Shown: positions 1-8,999 of the stretch, one piece after another
Position numbering within the stretch: position 1 is the stretch's first letter
Layout of the letters: each line of letters begins with the position of its first letter
Origin: Methanobacteriota archaeon
Lineage (GTDB): Archaea; Halobacteriota; Bog-38; Methanoflorentales; Methanoflorentaceae
Assembly (NCBI GenBank): GCA_003158275.1
Contig: PMIN01000091.1
Location: 4,877-48,617, forward strand
Length of the DNA: 43,741 bases
Direction: 5' to 3'
Translations under genes and position numbers: made by a program
Notes under the pieces: generated by a model
The model's input: the letters and a program-made list of their open reading frames with translations, nothing else
Database searches by the model: none
Told to the model about the DNA's origin: nothing

Positions 1-2
1 TA

Positions 3-1079
3 ATCACGTTTGTGGCCGCGTACAACTACGTGCCACAGACCTATTTCAGGACATTTCAACAGGCGAAACGATACTCGATCGTTTCGGTGCTTCAAGCCGC
101 CCTCTACGTTATACTCATCGCAGCGTTCGTGGTGGGTGGTCTCGGACTCGCCGGGGCTGTTTTCGCGTACCTCATCGACTTGCTGCTCATAGCCCTGATC
201 TCGACCTATTACGTGGTGAGAGATATCGGGGTGACCATGCCGAGGTTCTCTGAGCTAAAGGCGTATCTAAAATACGGCCTGCCTTTTGTGCCCAGCAGCG
301 TGTCGAGTTGGGCGTTAGGCGTAAGCGACCGGTACATCATTACGTTCTTCTTAGGTGTCGCGTGGGTCGGGTACTACTCCCCGGGGTACCAGCTTGGCTG
401 GACGATCAGTCTTTTAGCAACGCCCTTTACGATTCTGGTTCCGACGGCCCTCTACGAGCATTATGACGCAAACAGAATAGAGGAAGTGAAGATGATTATC
501 AGGTACTCGGTAAAATACTTCCTCGCCGTTGCCGTGCCTGCAGCGTTCGTGTTTTCAGTTCTGTCGAAGCCCATACTGCTGGTACTAACTACCCCTGCAA
601 TAGCTGCGAACGGCTATCTGATTACGCCGTTTACCGCGTTGAGCTCGCTGCTTTTTGGAGTGTGGTCCATAATCATGATCGTGCTCACCTTTGAAAAAAG
701 GACGGCGGTTATCGGCACGATGTGGATCCTAGGTGCGACATTAAACATCGGACTTAATCTGGTCCTCGTTCCCTATTTTGGGATCATGGCTGCGGCCCTG
801 ACGACGGTGCTGGGCTACGCCTTTGTTTTCGGGGTTACGGCGATTTATTCTGTCCGACACATGACGCTCGGTGTGGACTTTGGCTTCATTCTAAAAAGTA
901 TTTTTGCATCGATCGTGGTGTCGTCGTTTGTTCTGGTATGGCACGCCTCCGGATTGTTGAGCGTTGCCGCGCTGATCGTGAGCTGCGCCGCCGCCTACAC
1001 CGCGATTCTGTTTGCCCTCAAAGGATTTACGGCGAGCGAGATACGATTCTTTAGCGGTTTTCTCGCAAGACAGCGATAA
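3..1079 (+). CDS. Wzx/MATE-type polysaccharide flippase, 5' end cut by the window
   Basis: Integral membrane protein of the polysaccharide-transporter (Wzx-like, MATE-fold) family, expected to flip lipid-linked glycans across the cytoplasmic membrane. The frame is open to the left edge, so the GTG at 12 is not a credible start. About 359 codons are visible, against some 480 for the family, so roughly the first quarter is missing. Many hydrophobic segments are visible. The stretch YGLPFVP followed by SDRYI and GYYSPGYQLG is the usual mid-protein motif, and the same motifs occur in the minus-strand flippase at 4170-5621, a clear paralogue. It ends with TAA and is followed after about 70 bases by the isomerase gene on the same strand, possibly in one operon. 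Family call is sure; the exported substrate is unknown. Confidence 0.88.
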   Translation: MTFVAAYNYVPQTYFRTFQQAKRYSIVSVLQAALYVILIAAFVVGGLGLAGAVFAYLIDLLLIALISTYYVVRDIGVTMPRFSELKAYLKYGLPFVPSSVSSWALGVSDRYIITFFLGVAWVGYYSPGYQLGWTISLLATPFTILVPTALYEHYDANRIEEVKMIIRYSVKYFLAVAVPAAFVFSVLSKPILLVLTTPAIAANGYLITPFTALSSLLFGVWSIIMIVLTFEKRTAVIGTMWILGATLNIGLNLVLVPYFGIMAAALTTVLGYAFVFGVTAIYSVRHMTLGVDFGFILKSIFASIVVSSFVLVWHASGLLSVAALIVSCAAAYTAILFALKGFTASEIRFFSGFLARQR

Positions 1080-1151
1080 AGCATGTGCAAAACGATAAGG
1101 TAGTTGAGCGAGCACTGAGGAATCGAGGTGTGCGGTTATGCTGAGGCATCT

Positions 1152-1886
1152 ATGAAGCTCAAGTTTGGAGGGCAGTTCATCGAACCTGACATCCGCCGGC
1201 TCCACGACATTCGGAACGTCGCGTACGATACGGCTTGGTTCGAGGCGGCGCCAGACCGCGACGCCTATTACATGTACCGCGACCTCTCTCTCACGCCTAC
1301 TGACCGTGAGGCCATTGCCCGCCATCAACTGCGCTACGACATCACGATCATTCCACCGTTTAACATGGGGCTTGAGTTCGTCAAGACGTACGGGCACTAC
1401 CACCCCCGTGTGAACGCAAAGCTCCGTTACACGTATCCGGAAATCTACGAGCTGCTCGAAGGAGATGCGCACTACATGTTGCAGCGCGCGCAGAACGAAC
1501 AGAACGTTGATGAGGTCATCTTGGTCAAAGCGACGCGCGGAGACAAGGTGATCGTGCCGCCGAACTATGGCCATGTGACCATAAACCCGTCGCAACGAAC
1601 GCTCAAGATGGCAAACTGGGTTTGCCGGTCGTTCGATTCGGTGTATGAGCCTTATGCAAAACTTCACGGGGCGGCGTACTATGAACTCATCAACGGCAGA
1701 TTGCTGCACAACAGAGCGTATCATAACGTGCCGGAGCTTAGGGTTCTCTACCCGCGCGAGGTGCCCGACCAGGGGCTGGTGAAGCGAAAACCCATGTACG
1801 AGCTGATCGAGGAGCCGCACCTCTTGGAGTTCCTTACAAGGCCCGAGAAGCATACCGAACTCTTTCAGAAACTCTATGATCGATAA
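1152..1886 (+). CDS. pgiA: Cupin-type glucose-6-phosphate isomerase (archaeal)
   Basis: Interconverts glucose-6-phosphate and fructose-6-phosphate in the cytoplasm; the archaeal cupin family is unrelated to bacterial Pgi. With the ATG at 1152 the protein has 244 residues. The first cupin motif is GHYHP (His82, His84) with Glu97 in YPEIYE. The second is GDKVIVPPNYGHVTIN with His141. These four residues are the expected metal ligands. An in-frame GTG at 1128 would add eight residues, but the GAGG at 1143-1146 sits five bases before the ATG and supports 1152. In this setting it probably feeds fructose-6-phosphate into GDP-mannose and amino-sugar synthesis. The long ORF on the opposite strand is a shadow. 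Confidence 0.9.
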   Translation: MKLKFGGQFIEPDIRRLHDIRNVAYDTAWFEAAPDRDAYYMYRDLSLTPTDREAIARHQLRYDITIIPPFNMGLEFVKTYGHYHPRVNAKLRYTYPEIYELLEGDAHYMLQRAQNEQNVDEVILVKATRGDKVIVPPNYGHVTINPSQRTLKMANWVCRSFDSVYEPYAKLHGAAYYELINGRLLHNRAYHNVPELRVLYPREVPDQGLVKRKPMYELIEEPHLLEFLTRPEKHTELFQKLYDR

Positions 1887-2707
1887 GCGTTTGCGGCGAG
1901 CGTGATGCCTTCTTGCATTCACTCTATCACGTTTCGGGGCGAGCGTACGAGTACTCAGCGCTTGAGCATAACGCAAACTATTCGGCAAGCAGTTCAATCA
2001 ACGTGAGAAAATTTGCAGTGGCCTTGCGCTCCTGCGTCTTTGCACAACAAAATAAGAAGAAAACATGGCTGGAAACGGAGGCTTCAAATCTGCTTGTCTA
2101 AGCTAAAAAAAATGAACTCGCTTTTGCTAATGCACGGCCTACTTCACCGACATGTCTTCATCATGAGCAGCGCGCCCAGCAGCAAATGGTTAAAGATGAA
2201 GCACGACGTTGGGCATTCCAAGGCGATTAAGAAGATGCTACGATAAGTCGCGACGACACTCCTTGCATTAATTTCGAAACGCGAATTGCCGAGAATTCGT
2301 TGCTGGTATCGATATTCTCCCTCGTCCACAAAAAGATTGCTAAGCCACATTAATCTTTTTTTCGGCATTGCCGCATGCTGACACCTAAAAAAAACTGAAT
2401 CGAGTGTTGTAAGCGTAGCAACAATACTGAGTATGGGATTTGTCGAATAGGCCTACGGAAGTTCCATTGTTTTGTTCATTGTGTGCCAAGCTGCCCGCTC
2501 TTTTGAAGCGTAACCGTCTAAGCTTGTTGTGGCGCCGGTCCGATGTTGTCGTGGCAAATCAAGCTGGCCTAGACCGCTAGTGGCTATCGATGAGTTCGTC
2601 CGTAATCCACGCGTGCATCTTTGGTCACTTTCATTGCTCACAATCCTGAGTTGAGCAAATTCACCCATTACACGCTCACGCATGTTTTCTACTATTCATT
2701 CTAGGTC
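1887..2707. other. Intergenic gap without a convincing gene; holds one copy of a diverged repeat
   Basis: No frame gives a recognisable protein. The part at about 2022-2195 resembles 3700-3890 and may be gene debris. In one frame it reads as a short stretch containing KKNELAF before hitting stops. The gap lies between the convergent ends of the isomerase and methyltransferase genes. Confidence 0.5.
2022..2195 (+). repeat. Diverged direct repeat, copy 1
   Basis: Aligned by eye with about 3700-3890. Shared blocks in order are an acaacaa..aataagaa block, a gaggctt..aatctg block, the exact run aaatgaactcgc, and gagcagcgcg followed by agcagcaaa. Similarity is imperfect with small indels (about 65-75% by eye). 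The reading frame is broken by different stops and shifts in each copy, so both look like remnants of one ancestral gene or element. Family not recognised; boundaries are approximate. Confidence 0.55.
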
Positions 2708-3379
2708 TTACTCGCCAGCCTTTTCTACTTCGCACCATATTTCGGGGTGGAAGGTTTTCGATGAGAAGATCTTAGAAAGAACAAAGTCCAAAGCTTTCGG
2801 TATTCGACTATTCCACAAAGACGTGCCCATTGTCGCATTGATCTCGGACACGTTTTTGTAACTTCGTATCTCCCCTGCACTTAAACTTACGATATTACTG
2901 ACCTCTTCGTTTGAAAAACCGCAATGTTGGTGCGTCTTGTCAAGCTGATGGTATTCAACAATTCCGTGTTCCCAAAGTTCCTGGTTTCTCTTTGGTACAT
3001 TAAAAAGGACATTCTCTTGGCAACTCTCGACAGATTTGCTCAATAAAACACACGGATCTTCTACGTGTTCTAACACGTTATACAAAACCACAGTGTCTGT
3101 TTTTGGAAAGGTAAGCGTGGATGCATCGCCTACAATGAGCTCGGCGCCATTCGGGTAAGGATAACCGCCGTACCGTCGCGCATCAATGCCCACGTATCTG
3201 CCTGTCCATCCGTGTTGACTCAAAAAGCTGTATAGTCGGCACGTACCGCAGCCCACGTCAAGGATATCCCCTTTTTGGTACTCTAAAGTCAGTAAGTCAG
3301 TTGGGTGCACAGATCCATCTGCTTTCCACCCAAAATCAAATTCTCTTTTGACTATTTCTGAACGTGCGTTTCTGACCAT
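2708..3379 (-). CDS. Class I SAM-dependent methyltransferase
   Basis: 223 residues, a normal size for a stand-alone class I methyltransferase. Motif I is ILDVGCGTCRLYSFL near residues 39-53. The acidic end of strand 2 is YVGIDARRYGG, and the post-motif region has VGDAST, then VVLYNVLEHVEDP, the usual motif IV/post-IV signature of the UbiE/Methyltransf_11 type. The acceptor cannot be read from sequence; in this cluster a sugar or lipid-linked glycan is likely. The ATG start has no strong ribosome-binding site; a TATA-like cgttaaatagag lies some 60 bases upstream. It stands alone between two gaps and ends with TAA. Confidence 0.8.
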   Translation of the reverse strand: MVRNARSEIVKREFDFGWKADGSVHPTDLLTLEYQKGDILDVGCGTCRLYSFLSQHGWTGRYVGIDARRYGGYPYPNGAELIVGDASTLTFPKTDTVVLYNVLEHVEDPCVLLSKSVESCQENVLFNVPKRNQELWEHGIVEYHQLDKTHQHCGFSNEEVSNIVSLSAGEIRSYKNVSEINATMGTSLWNSRIPKALDFVLSKIFSSKTFHPEIWCEVEKAGE

Positions 3380-4169
3380 TTCTTGGTGCCAGTTTTCGAC
3401 TGTGCTATGCTGTTAGTGGAAAAGTTCACAACTCTATTTAACGTTGGTGTGGGAAGTTTGTTATTCGATGATTGAGATTGCCTCTCCGTACTTTGCTGCA
3501 GAATCTCCCGGCTGCTTCTTAGAGTGTATAAAAGAACCCAAACGTGCGATGAACGGCGGCGCATCTGTTACAGCGCGTAGCAGGACGAACGAATTATGCC
3601 GCATCCGTCATTCTTTGTAGCGACGCACATTGCTCAACGGAAACTAGGCCCTCCCGACACCGTTAGGCCACAGGTGGATATTTCCACGCCTCACATCGGA
3701 GCGAATGCGCGCTCGGCCGCGTTTTTTTGACAACAACGAATAAGAATAGAAAAAAAATGTGGCACAAGTGGAGGCTTTGAATCTGTATGTCGAGATAAGA
3801 AAAATGAACTCGCGTATGCGATGCTGCCTATGTCGTCGAAATTCATGCGGGTACGTATTCACGCGTGAGCAGCGCGTTTAGCAGCAAACGGCGCATTGCT
3901 AAGCGATTCGGAGATCGGTATCCCGGACGCATCTCTTCGCCAGTTGTTTCTTTCGGCGATGCTTTTGTCCGCGTAACGTCTAGGAGTGTTACGCGACACT
4001 TATCCAGTTTGAAGAATTCAGCACACGGCGTTACACGGATGCAAATCTTTCGGGCGTTGCGTAAACATTGATAAACTCCATAAGGCTAATAGCGACACGA
4101 CATTTTTGGCGCACGCATTTTAAGAATAAATAAAGCAACACTCGTTTTTTTGACCTTCAACTAAACGCG
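3380..4169. other. Intergenic gap with gene debris and an orphan TATA-like box
   Basis: No intact gene seen. A plus-strand TATA-like tgtataaaag lies at 3525-3534, inside a 50-codon ORF (3468-3620, beginning MIEIASPYFAAESPG) that looks faintly like a GT4 N-terminus but goes nowhere. Copy 2 of the diverged repeat is at about 3700-3890. After it a plus-strand stretch reads through ARLAANGALLSDSEIG before a TAA. T-rich and A-rich tracts near 4130-4155 may serve as a terminator for the flippase gene. Confidence 0.45.
3700..3890 (+). repeat. Diverged direct repeat, copy 2
   Basis: Partner of the copy at about 2022-2195, in the same orientation, with the methyltransferase gene between them. The best conserved part surrounds the exact run aaatgaactcgc near 3803, followed by gagcagcgcg and agcagcaaac near 3866-3888. 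Stops and a one-base shift break the frame differently from copy 1. No terminal inverted repeats or target duplications were found by eye, so I do not call it an insertion sequence. Confidence 0.55.
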
Positions 4170-5621
4170 TTAGTCGTAGCCTCTATAAATGTTATATATG
4201 AGCTTAATTTCACGTATGGTGAAACCCCTGAGCACAAGCAGAATACTCAAATAGATTGCTGCGGCAACTGCGATCGATAACACTATGCTGAAAAGCCCAG
4301 ACGGATTCCATACGCGCAGAAACAGGGCGATAATACTCGAGCTGCAGACACTCTTGACGACGAATCCAGCGCTTACGTCGAACTTGAAATATCTAGATGA
4401 ATAGATTGCAGTCAACGTGAAAGCGAGCAGGAACGCGAGGAATGTTGTCAGTGCAGCACCTACAAGGCCCAGGTAAGGGATAAGTACTAAGTTCAAACCG
4501 AAATTCAGTGCGGCGGCGAGCATCCATATCGTGCCAATGGTGGCGGTCTTCTTTTCTAATGCGATAATGGTAACAATCACTGAGTATGCCCCAACGAGTG
4601 CAGTTCCTGCGGCAACAAACGGCGTAACTTGATAGCCGTTTGCTGCAATCTGCGGCGTGGAGAGCACAAGTAAAATCGGCTTTGATAAGACCGACAAGGC
4701 AAATACGCAGGGGAGAACCATTCCGATAAAATACTTCAGTGAGTATGTCAGGATCGTGCGTATCTCCGCTATGTTGTTTTCATCGTAGTATTTTGATAGA
4801 ACCGCAGGAAGCAGCACCGCTAAAGGTGCCGAGATCATGCCGATAGTAGTCCCCGCAGTGTACCCCGGCGAATAATAGCCTACGGCCGCGGTACCTAAAA
4901 AAAGTGCAATAAGATAACGATCGCTTGAATTTACGAGCCAACTCGATAGGCTGCCAGGGACTAACGGGAGGCCATAATTCAGATATTGCCTTATGTTCGT
5001 TAGCCTGGGGACAGCAAAACCAATCTACGCGACGATGAGATACATCATGACGAAGAACACTGTAAGCTGCTGGATTAAGAGTGCGATCACGGCGCCCTCT
5101 AATCCGTCACCTGAAAGGACGAAATAGGCTACAAGGGCCGTATTCAAGTACGCGTTAAAAAGATTTAACCAGGTGTACCTTTTGATCTGTTGGAATGTCA
5201 CAAAATATTGTAAGACAAACCAATTCAGGCAGGCGATTAAGATGTTCGGTACAAGCAGCAGGGCTGTGGTGAGATTGTTTTGAAATAAGCTCCCCGCTAT
5301 TTGCGGCGCAAACAAAAGAAACAGCCCGGAAACAACCAAGCTCGCGATCAAAACGATGAATCCCGTGGAGTAGAACAGCTCTTGGATGTCGCGTTTGTCC
5401 TTGGCTGCGGCGCCAAACCGAATCAGGGAACTTTGGAGTCCTAAAGTCGCGAGCGTGGGCACCAAGCTGAGAGTAATTATAATCAAAGCAAATGTTCCGT
5501 AATCAGCTATAACAAGGTTCCTTGTTAGAATAGGAAGCAGAATGACATTGCTGAGAAAGACGAGCGGAGTTATTACTGCGCTCAATCCTATTCGCCTAAC
5601 AGTGAGTGTGTATTTTCCCAT
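4170..5621 (-). pseudogene. Wzx/MATE-type flippase interrupted by one in-frame TAG
   Basis: Full-length flippase frame of 483 codons with a single amber codon at codon 199 (5027-5025 on the minus strand). Both halves are in the same frame, and the bridge 5024-4839 has no further stop. It reads YGLPLVPGSLSSW, SSDRYLI and GYYSPGY, matching the paralogue at 3-1079 residue for residue. Start chosen at the ATG at 5621 (MGKYTLTVRR), preceded by AGGA; a TTG at 5681 would add 20 residues. In the paralogue the amber position falls next to an Asp (VRDIG versus VA-stop-IG). Either a fresh nonsense mutation, a sequencing error, or readthrough. TAG is an ordinary terminator for about ten genes here, so general recoding is unlikely. 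Confidence 0.85.
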
Positions 5622-6697
5622 TACGTGCTTCCTGTACGATTCATCTATCTGGACTGTTGGAAGGCGTGCTTTGATCTGCAATTACCGTGTAACGCTTAGC
5701 CCAAATGGTAGGTTGACGTTCGAACTGCAGTATCATCTCAGTTTTGCGCAGCATTTCTTCGTGAAGTTGTCGTAGACTCTCGCGGCTGGCCTGAGAACGG
5801 AACTGAGATGGAGGAGACATTCACGGCTTAGTCACGAAAGACATCGGCATTTGATCTTCATTCTCACAATCAGTCAATTTAAGAAATACTCATTGGTTCG
5901 CACCAGCATAGCTATACAAAATACCGGCTGAACATGATTCTTCCGAGCTGCCCCGTCTCCATTTGGAAAAGTCCCATGCTTTAGCGAGTGAGGTAGTACG
6001 CCGGTTCTGATCATCTATTGCGCCCGCATAAATAAGCCTGCACCGAAGGTGCTCAAACAGCGATCGGCCCGTCTCATCATTCGAACGTTCTCGTTAAATG
6101 AAGCCCGCGTATTTAGCTTCAAAAAACGGCGAAATTGTTTCTAGTGGCGACTCGCAAAGCATAAGTGGTGCCGCACTCGCGAAACACCTGGTACGGCCCA
6201 GATTGTAAATTGTATTGGCAAAAGAGGTCACCAGAAGAAGATCGTTACAGTTCAGCGTACGAGGAACTCTCTACGAGGAAAAATGGCCCTGCGCTCCAAG
6301 TTCTGTTTTTTCTTGTGGATTTAACGGCCATGAGCTCTCTTGTACTCTCACAAAGCTTGTCTTCGTATCGTTCTTGTTCTAGATGCTGCTTTCAGTGGTC
6401 GACGAAAGTTGGCGAAAAAAGATCCAACTTGTCTCTAACGCTGCTAAAGATAAACAACGTATGATGCTGGTGGATCGTCCGATGCAGCTAGGCATTGATT
6501 TAAATCAGGCCTTTACTAATCAAGATCACAAGATCGAATTTAGGGTCTGCAGTGCTATAATTCGTGAAGGTTTTGCCGCACTAATCGTTTATGAAAGCAT
6601 CTCCAGGAAGAAGCGGAATTGCTTTGGCGACTCTCCGAGTTTTCGAGAGACTGAACGATTTTACCCTCATATTGCTTGATTGGAACAACAGTCTATT
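5622..6697. other. 1.1-kb gap without a convincing gene
   Basis: The longest gap in the window. Plus-strand ORFs at 6165-6464 and 6383-6679 (99 and 98 codons) have no recognisable motifs and overlap one another, so I do not call them. A TATA-like ctatacaaaata lies near 5912-5923 on the plus strand with no good gene behind it. It may be decayed coding sequence. Confidence 0.4.
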
Positions 6698-7714
6698 CTA
6701 TTCGAAAATACGGCGACAAAATTCTTCTACGCACCCGTAACGCCAGTCCTTTCTGAAGTTCGACGCCAGGCACTTCACGTAGGCATTCAGCGTTTTTTTC
6801 GCACATATTTCGTTTTCCGCTGTCAATTTCACGGATAACACACAGAGTGAGTAAACAAACGCGATTGCAAATTGCCATCGTGATAAGCTTTCAGTGAGAA
6901 AATAGAGCCACGAAAAGGTCAGTGAGGATCTATTCTTCGCACAACAGTGCTCACCGCGACTGGTATTGGTTACGTAACCTAAATGTTCTGGACGAAGCCT
7001 ATTGATAACCGCCCCGGGCTTTGATTCATCTCTTGGCCGAAGTGGGGACTCTTGCATAACTTTTTTGCGCCGAAGGTCTGGGTGTCGGACTTCGGCCGCA
7101 TCGACAGGTATAATGGCTAATTTTGCTCGCAACGCGCGGCGCGCGTAATCATAATCTTCAAAACCGACAAAGAAGTGGCAAGCATCATAATATCCGATCG
7201 AGTCCATAACTTTCTTTGAAATAAGAACCCCGTGCGTACCAAAAGCGTCGATTTCGTACTTGTTTGCACCCGAACGAACCGGACACAGATGTCCAAAGAA
7301 GTTCTTTTTCAACTTTGTAACGGCGACCCAGGGCTTGTCTATATCGACCTTTTTGGGACAAAGAATGTCACCGTCGTGAGCGCGATTCAGCAATTGCGCG
7401 AGACAGCGATCTGATGCAACTCCGTCCTGATCTAAGGGCCATATCCAGTCGAAATCGTTCTCGTGGGCAATCTTCATTGCGTGGCAAAAGCCGCCGGCAG
7501 AGCCCACGTTGTTTTTGGTCTTTTGATACTGGGCAAATGGATATTTTTTAGAGTAGGTGTCGAATATTTTTCTGTTTTCCTCCAAGTATCTTCGATCTGA
7601 GTTATCGATAACAATGAGTCCACTTAAAGCGTGCCCTTGATTTGCGAGTGACGAGAGAAGACGCGCGAGTTCTTTTGGATCGTTGTAGGCGACTGTTGCT
7701 GCGCAAACCCGCAC
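6698..7714 (-). CDS. GT2 glycosyltransferase, galactofuranosyl/rhamnosyltransferase-like
   Basis: 338 residues; GT-A fold enzyme using a nucleotide sugar on the cytoplasmic face. The N-terminus RVCAATVAYND and LIVIDNSD (about 34-40) are the family's first strands. NNVGSAGGF (68-76) is typical of GlfT-like GT2 enzymes, and DQDG at 95-98 takes the place of the DXD metal motif. GFEDYDYARR near 170 is the usual acceptor-side acidic motif. The C-terminus is more hydrophobic. The GTG start at 7714 is preceded by GAGGG at an eight-base spacing, which supports it. It lies 163 bases downstream of the GlpA-like gene on the same strand and may be co-transcribed. The sugar is unknown. Confidence 0.85.
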   Translation of the reverse strand: MRVCAATVAYNDPKELARLLSSLANQGHALSGLIVIDNSDRRYLEENRKIFDTYSKKYPFAQYQKTKNNVGSAGGFCHAMKIAHENDFDWIWPLDQDGVASDRCLAQLLNRAHDGDILCPKKVDIDKPWVAVTKLKKNFFGHLCPVRSGANKYEIDAFGTHGVLISKKVMDSIGYYDACHFFVGFEDYDYARRALRAKLAIIPVDAAEVRHPDLRRKKVMQESPLRPRDESKPGAVINRLRPEHLGYVTNTSRGEHCCAKNRSSLTFSWLYFLTESLSRWQFAIAFVYSLCVLSVKLTAENEICAKKTLNAYVKCLASNFRKDWRYGCVEEFCRRIFE

Positions 7715-7877
7715 TTTCTTTTCCCTCGTCGTTTTATGATCGACTGCAATTCATGTGTGTTTCGCGCCGATGACCTTTGTTGAGGCAGTCCCGTGAAGGT
7801 TACGGTCTTCAATGTTGAGGCTCTCGCAAACTGTTGTCATACAAAAAGCCGTTTGATTTTGCGAAGTAGGTCAAGGT

Positions 7878-8999
7878 TTAATCGGCATTGAGGGGCTCTT
7901 TCGACGTTCTGCACCGCGCGTTGCATTGCGCTTTTTGACAAACAGCATCAGCTATCTTTTCCGCCATTAATCTCGCCGTTGTTAGCTTTCCCCCAATAAT
8001 GTGGAACACGTTGCTCGGATCTTCGAGCACCTTAAAATCGCGAGACTTCAAGCGTCCGTCGGCTGCTTGCCTCCCCCCCTCGACCGTTCCGTCATCGGCT
8101 TCTGCGAGTGCCCGTACACCTGTAAATGTGCGCAGCGTAGGCCGGCGCTTTACATTTGGAAGAATGCGAGCGAGTTCATTTGTTAGATACGTGTTAGCCC
8201 ACGGTTCAGGATATGCATCTTCTGGTCGCTGGATTGTTGTGGAGGTCGTGCCCAACCAGCCGTATCCATTGTGCACGATGTACGCATCTGCATCTGACGG
8301 CTCTCGCAAATGCTGGATACCTCGTGAACAGAGCGCATTTTGGACTATAATCGTTCCTTGGCTGTAGGTTAGTGGAATGCTAGCGTTAACTTTACTAGCC
8401 ACAGTATTTACCCACGGACCGGTCGCGTTAATTAGGTAGTCAGTCGTCAATGTGCCCAGGCTAGTAGATATCACGAATTCCTCTTCAATTTCTCGTATCG
8501 ATCGAAGCTCCTGGTTTTCGAAAAGACTGCCGCCATTTTGCTTTGCAGAATAACAGTTCAGCCAACAAAATCGCTGCGCATTTATGTTTTTGTCGGCCGT
8601 TTCCACCGCAACGTTTAGATCTCTATTCAATTCAGGAATCTCCTGAAATACTTCATCAATATCAACTTCTCTCGCTCGAATGTGTAGCTTTTTGGCTGCC
8701 TGCAGCGCAGAGAGTGCATATTCACTGGTTACACCGACGAAGTAATTCAGAATATCTCCGACTACTTCTGAAGCGATATTAGAAACAATTTCGTTCTCTT
8801 TGGCGCATTCTTGCGCAACTATAGGATCTTTCAAAACGTACCGCATCCCACCCAGTAAGTTTTGATGAGAAGACGAAGTTGTGCCACCCGCGATAGTTCG
8901 TTTTTCGATGAGAGCTACAGAGAAGCCCCTCATCGATAAATCCCGGAAAGTCGAGGTGCCTGTAGCGCCACCACCGAATATAACGACATCATATCTCAT
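7878..8999 (-). CDS. FAD-dependent glycerol-3-phosphate dehydrogenase-like protein (GlpA-type)
   Basis: 373 residues. The N-terminal FAD-binding motif is FGGGATGTSTFRDLSMRG, followed by LIEKRTIAGGTTSSSHQNLLGG and RYVLKDP, which tracks the GlpA signature (GTT...H..LLH.G.RY). A second dinucleotide-fold element is INATGPWVN, and the C-terminal HIIGGKLTTARLMAE is the family's conserved end of the DAO domain. It lacks the C-terminal domain of GlpD and the iron-sulphur-binding tail of GlpA, and no glpB or glpC is nearby, so its electron acceptor is unclear. Its ATG overlaps the stop of the upstream cytidylyltransferase-like gene by ATGA, implying translational coupling. It may oxidise glycerol-3-phosphate or a related polyol phosphate to tune a CDP-activated building block; that role is inference. 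Confidence 0.8.
   Translation of the reverse strand: MRYDVVIFGGGATGTSTFRDLSMRGFSVALIEKRTIAGGTTSSSHQNLLGGMRYVLKDPIVAQECAKENEIVSNIASEVVGDILNYFVGVTSEYALSALQAAKKLHIRAREVDIDEVFQEIPELNRDLNVAVETADKNINAQRFCWLNCYSAKQNGGSLFENQELRSIREIEEEFVISTSLGTLTTDYLINATGPWVNTVASKVNASIPLTYSQGTIIVQNALCSRGIQHLREPSDADAYIVHNGYGWLGTTSTTIQRPEDAYPEPWANTYLTNELARILPNVKRRPTLRTFTGVRALAEADDGTVEGGRQAADGRLKSRDFKVLEDPSNVFHIIGGKLTTARLMAEKIADAVCQKAQCNARCRTSKEPLNAD

Noticed and set aside
891-1997. 368-codon minus-strand ORF
   Set aside because: Lies opposite the well-supported cupin isomerase gene. Its translation is rich in Arg, His and Val with no family motif, as expected for a shadow of GC-biased codons.
3468-3620. 50-codon ORF starting with a GT4-like IASPYF
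   Set aside because: The likeness is limited to the first residues, the rest has no GT features, and a TATA-like box lies inside it.
2022-3890. Insertion sequence with the methyltransferase as cargo
   Set aside because: No transposase motif, terminal inverted repeats or target duplications were seen; only a diverged direct repeat remains.
5025-5027. Programmed pyrrolysine insertion in the flippase
   Set aside because: About ten genes in the window terminate with TAG and no pyl genes are present. A nonsense mutation or error is simpler, so readthrough is kept only as a possibility.
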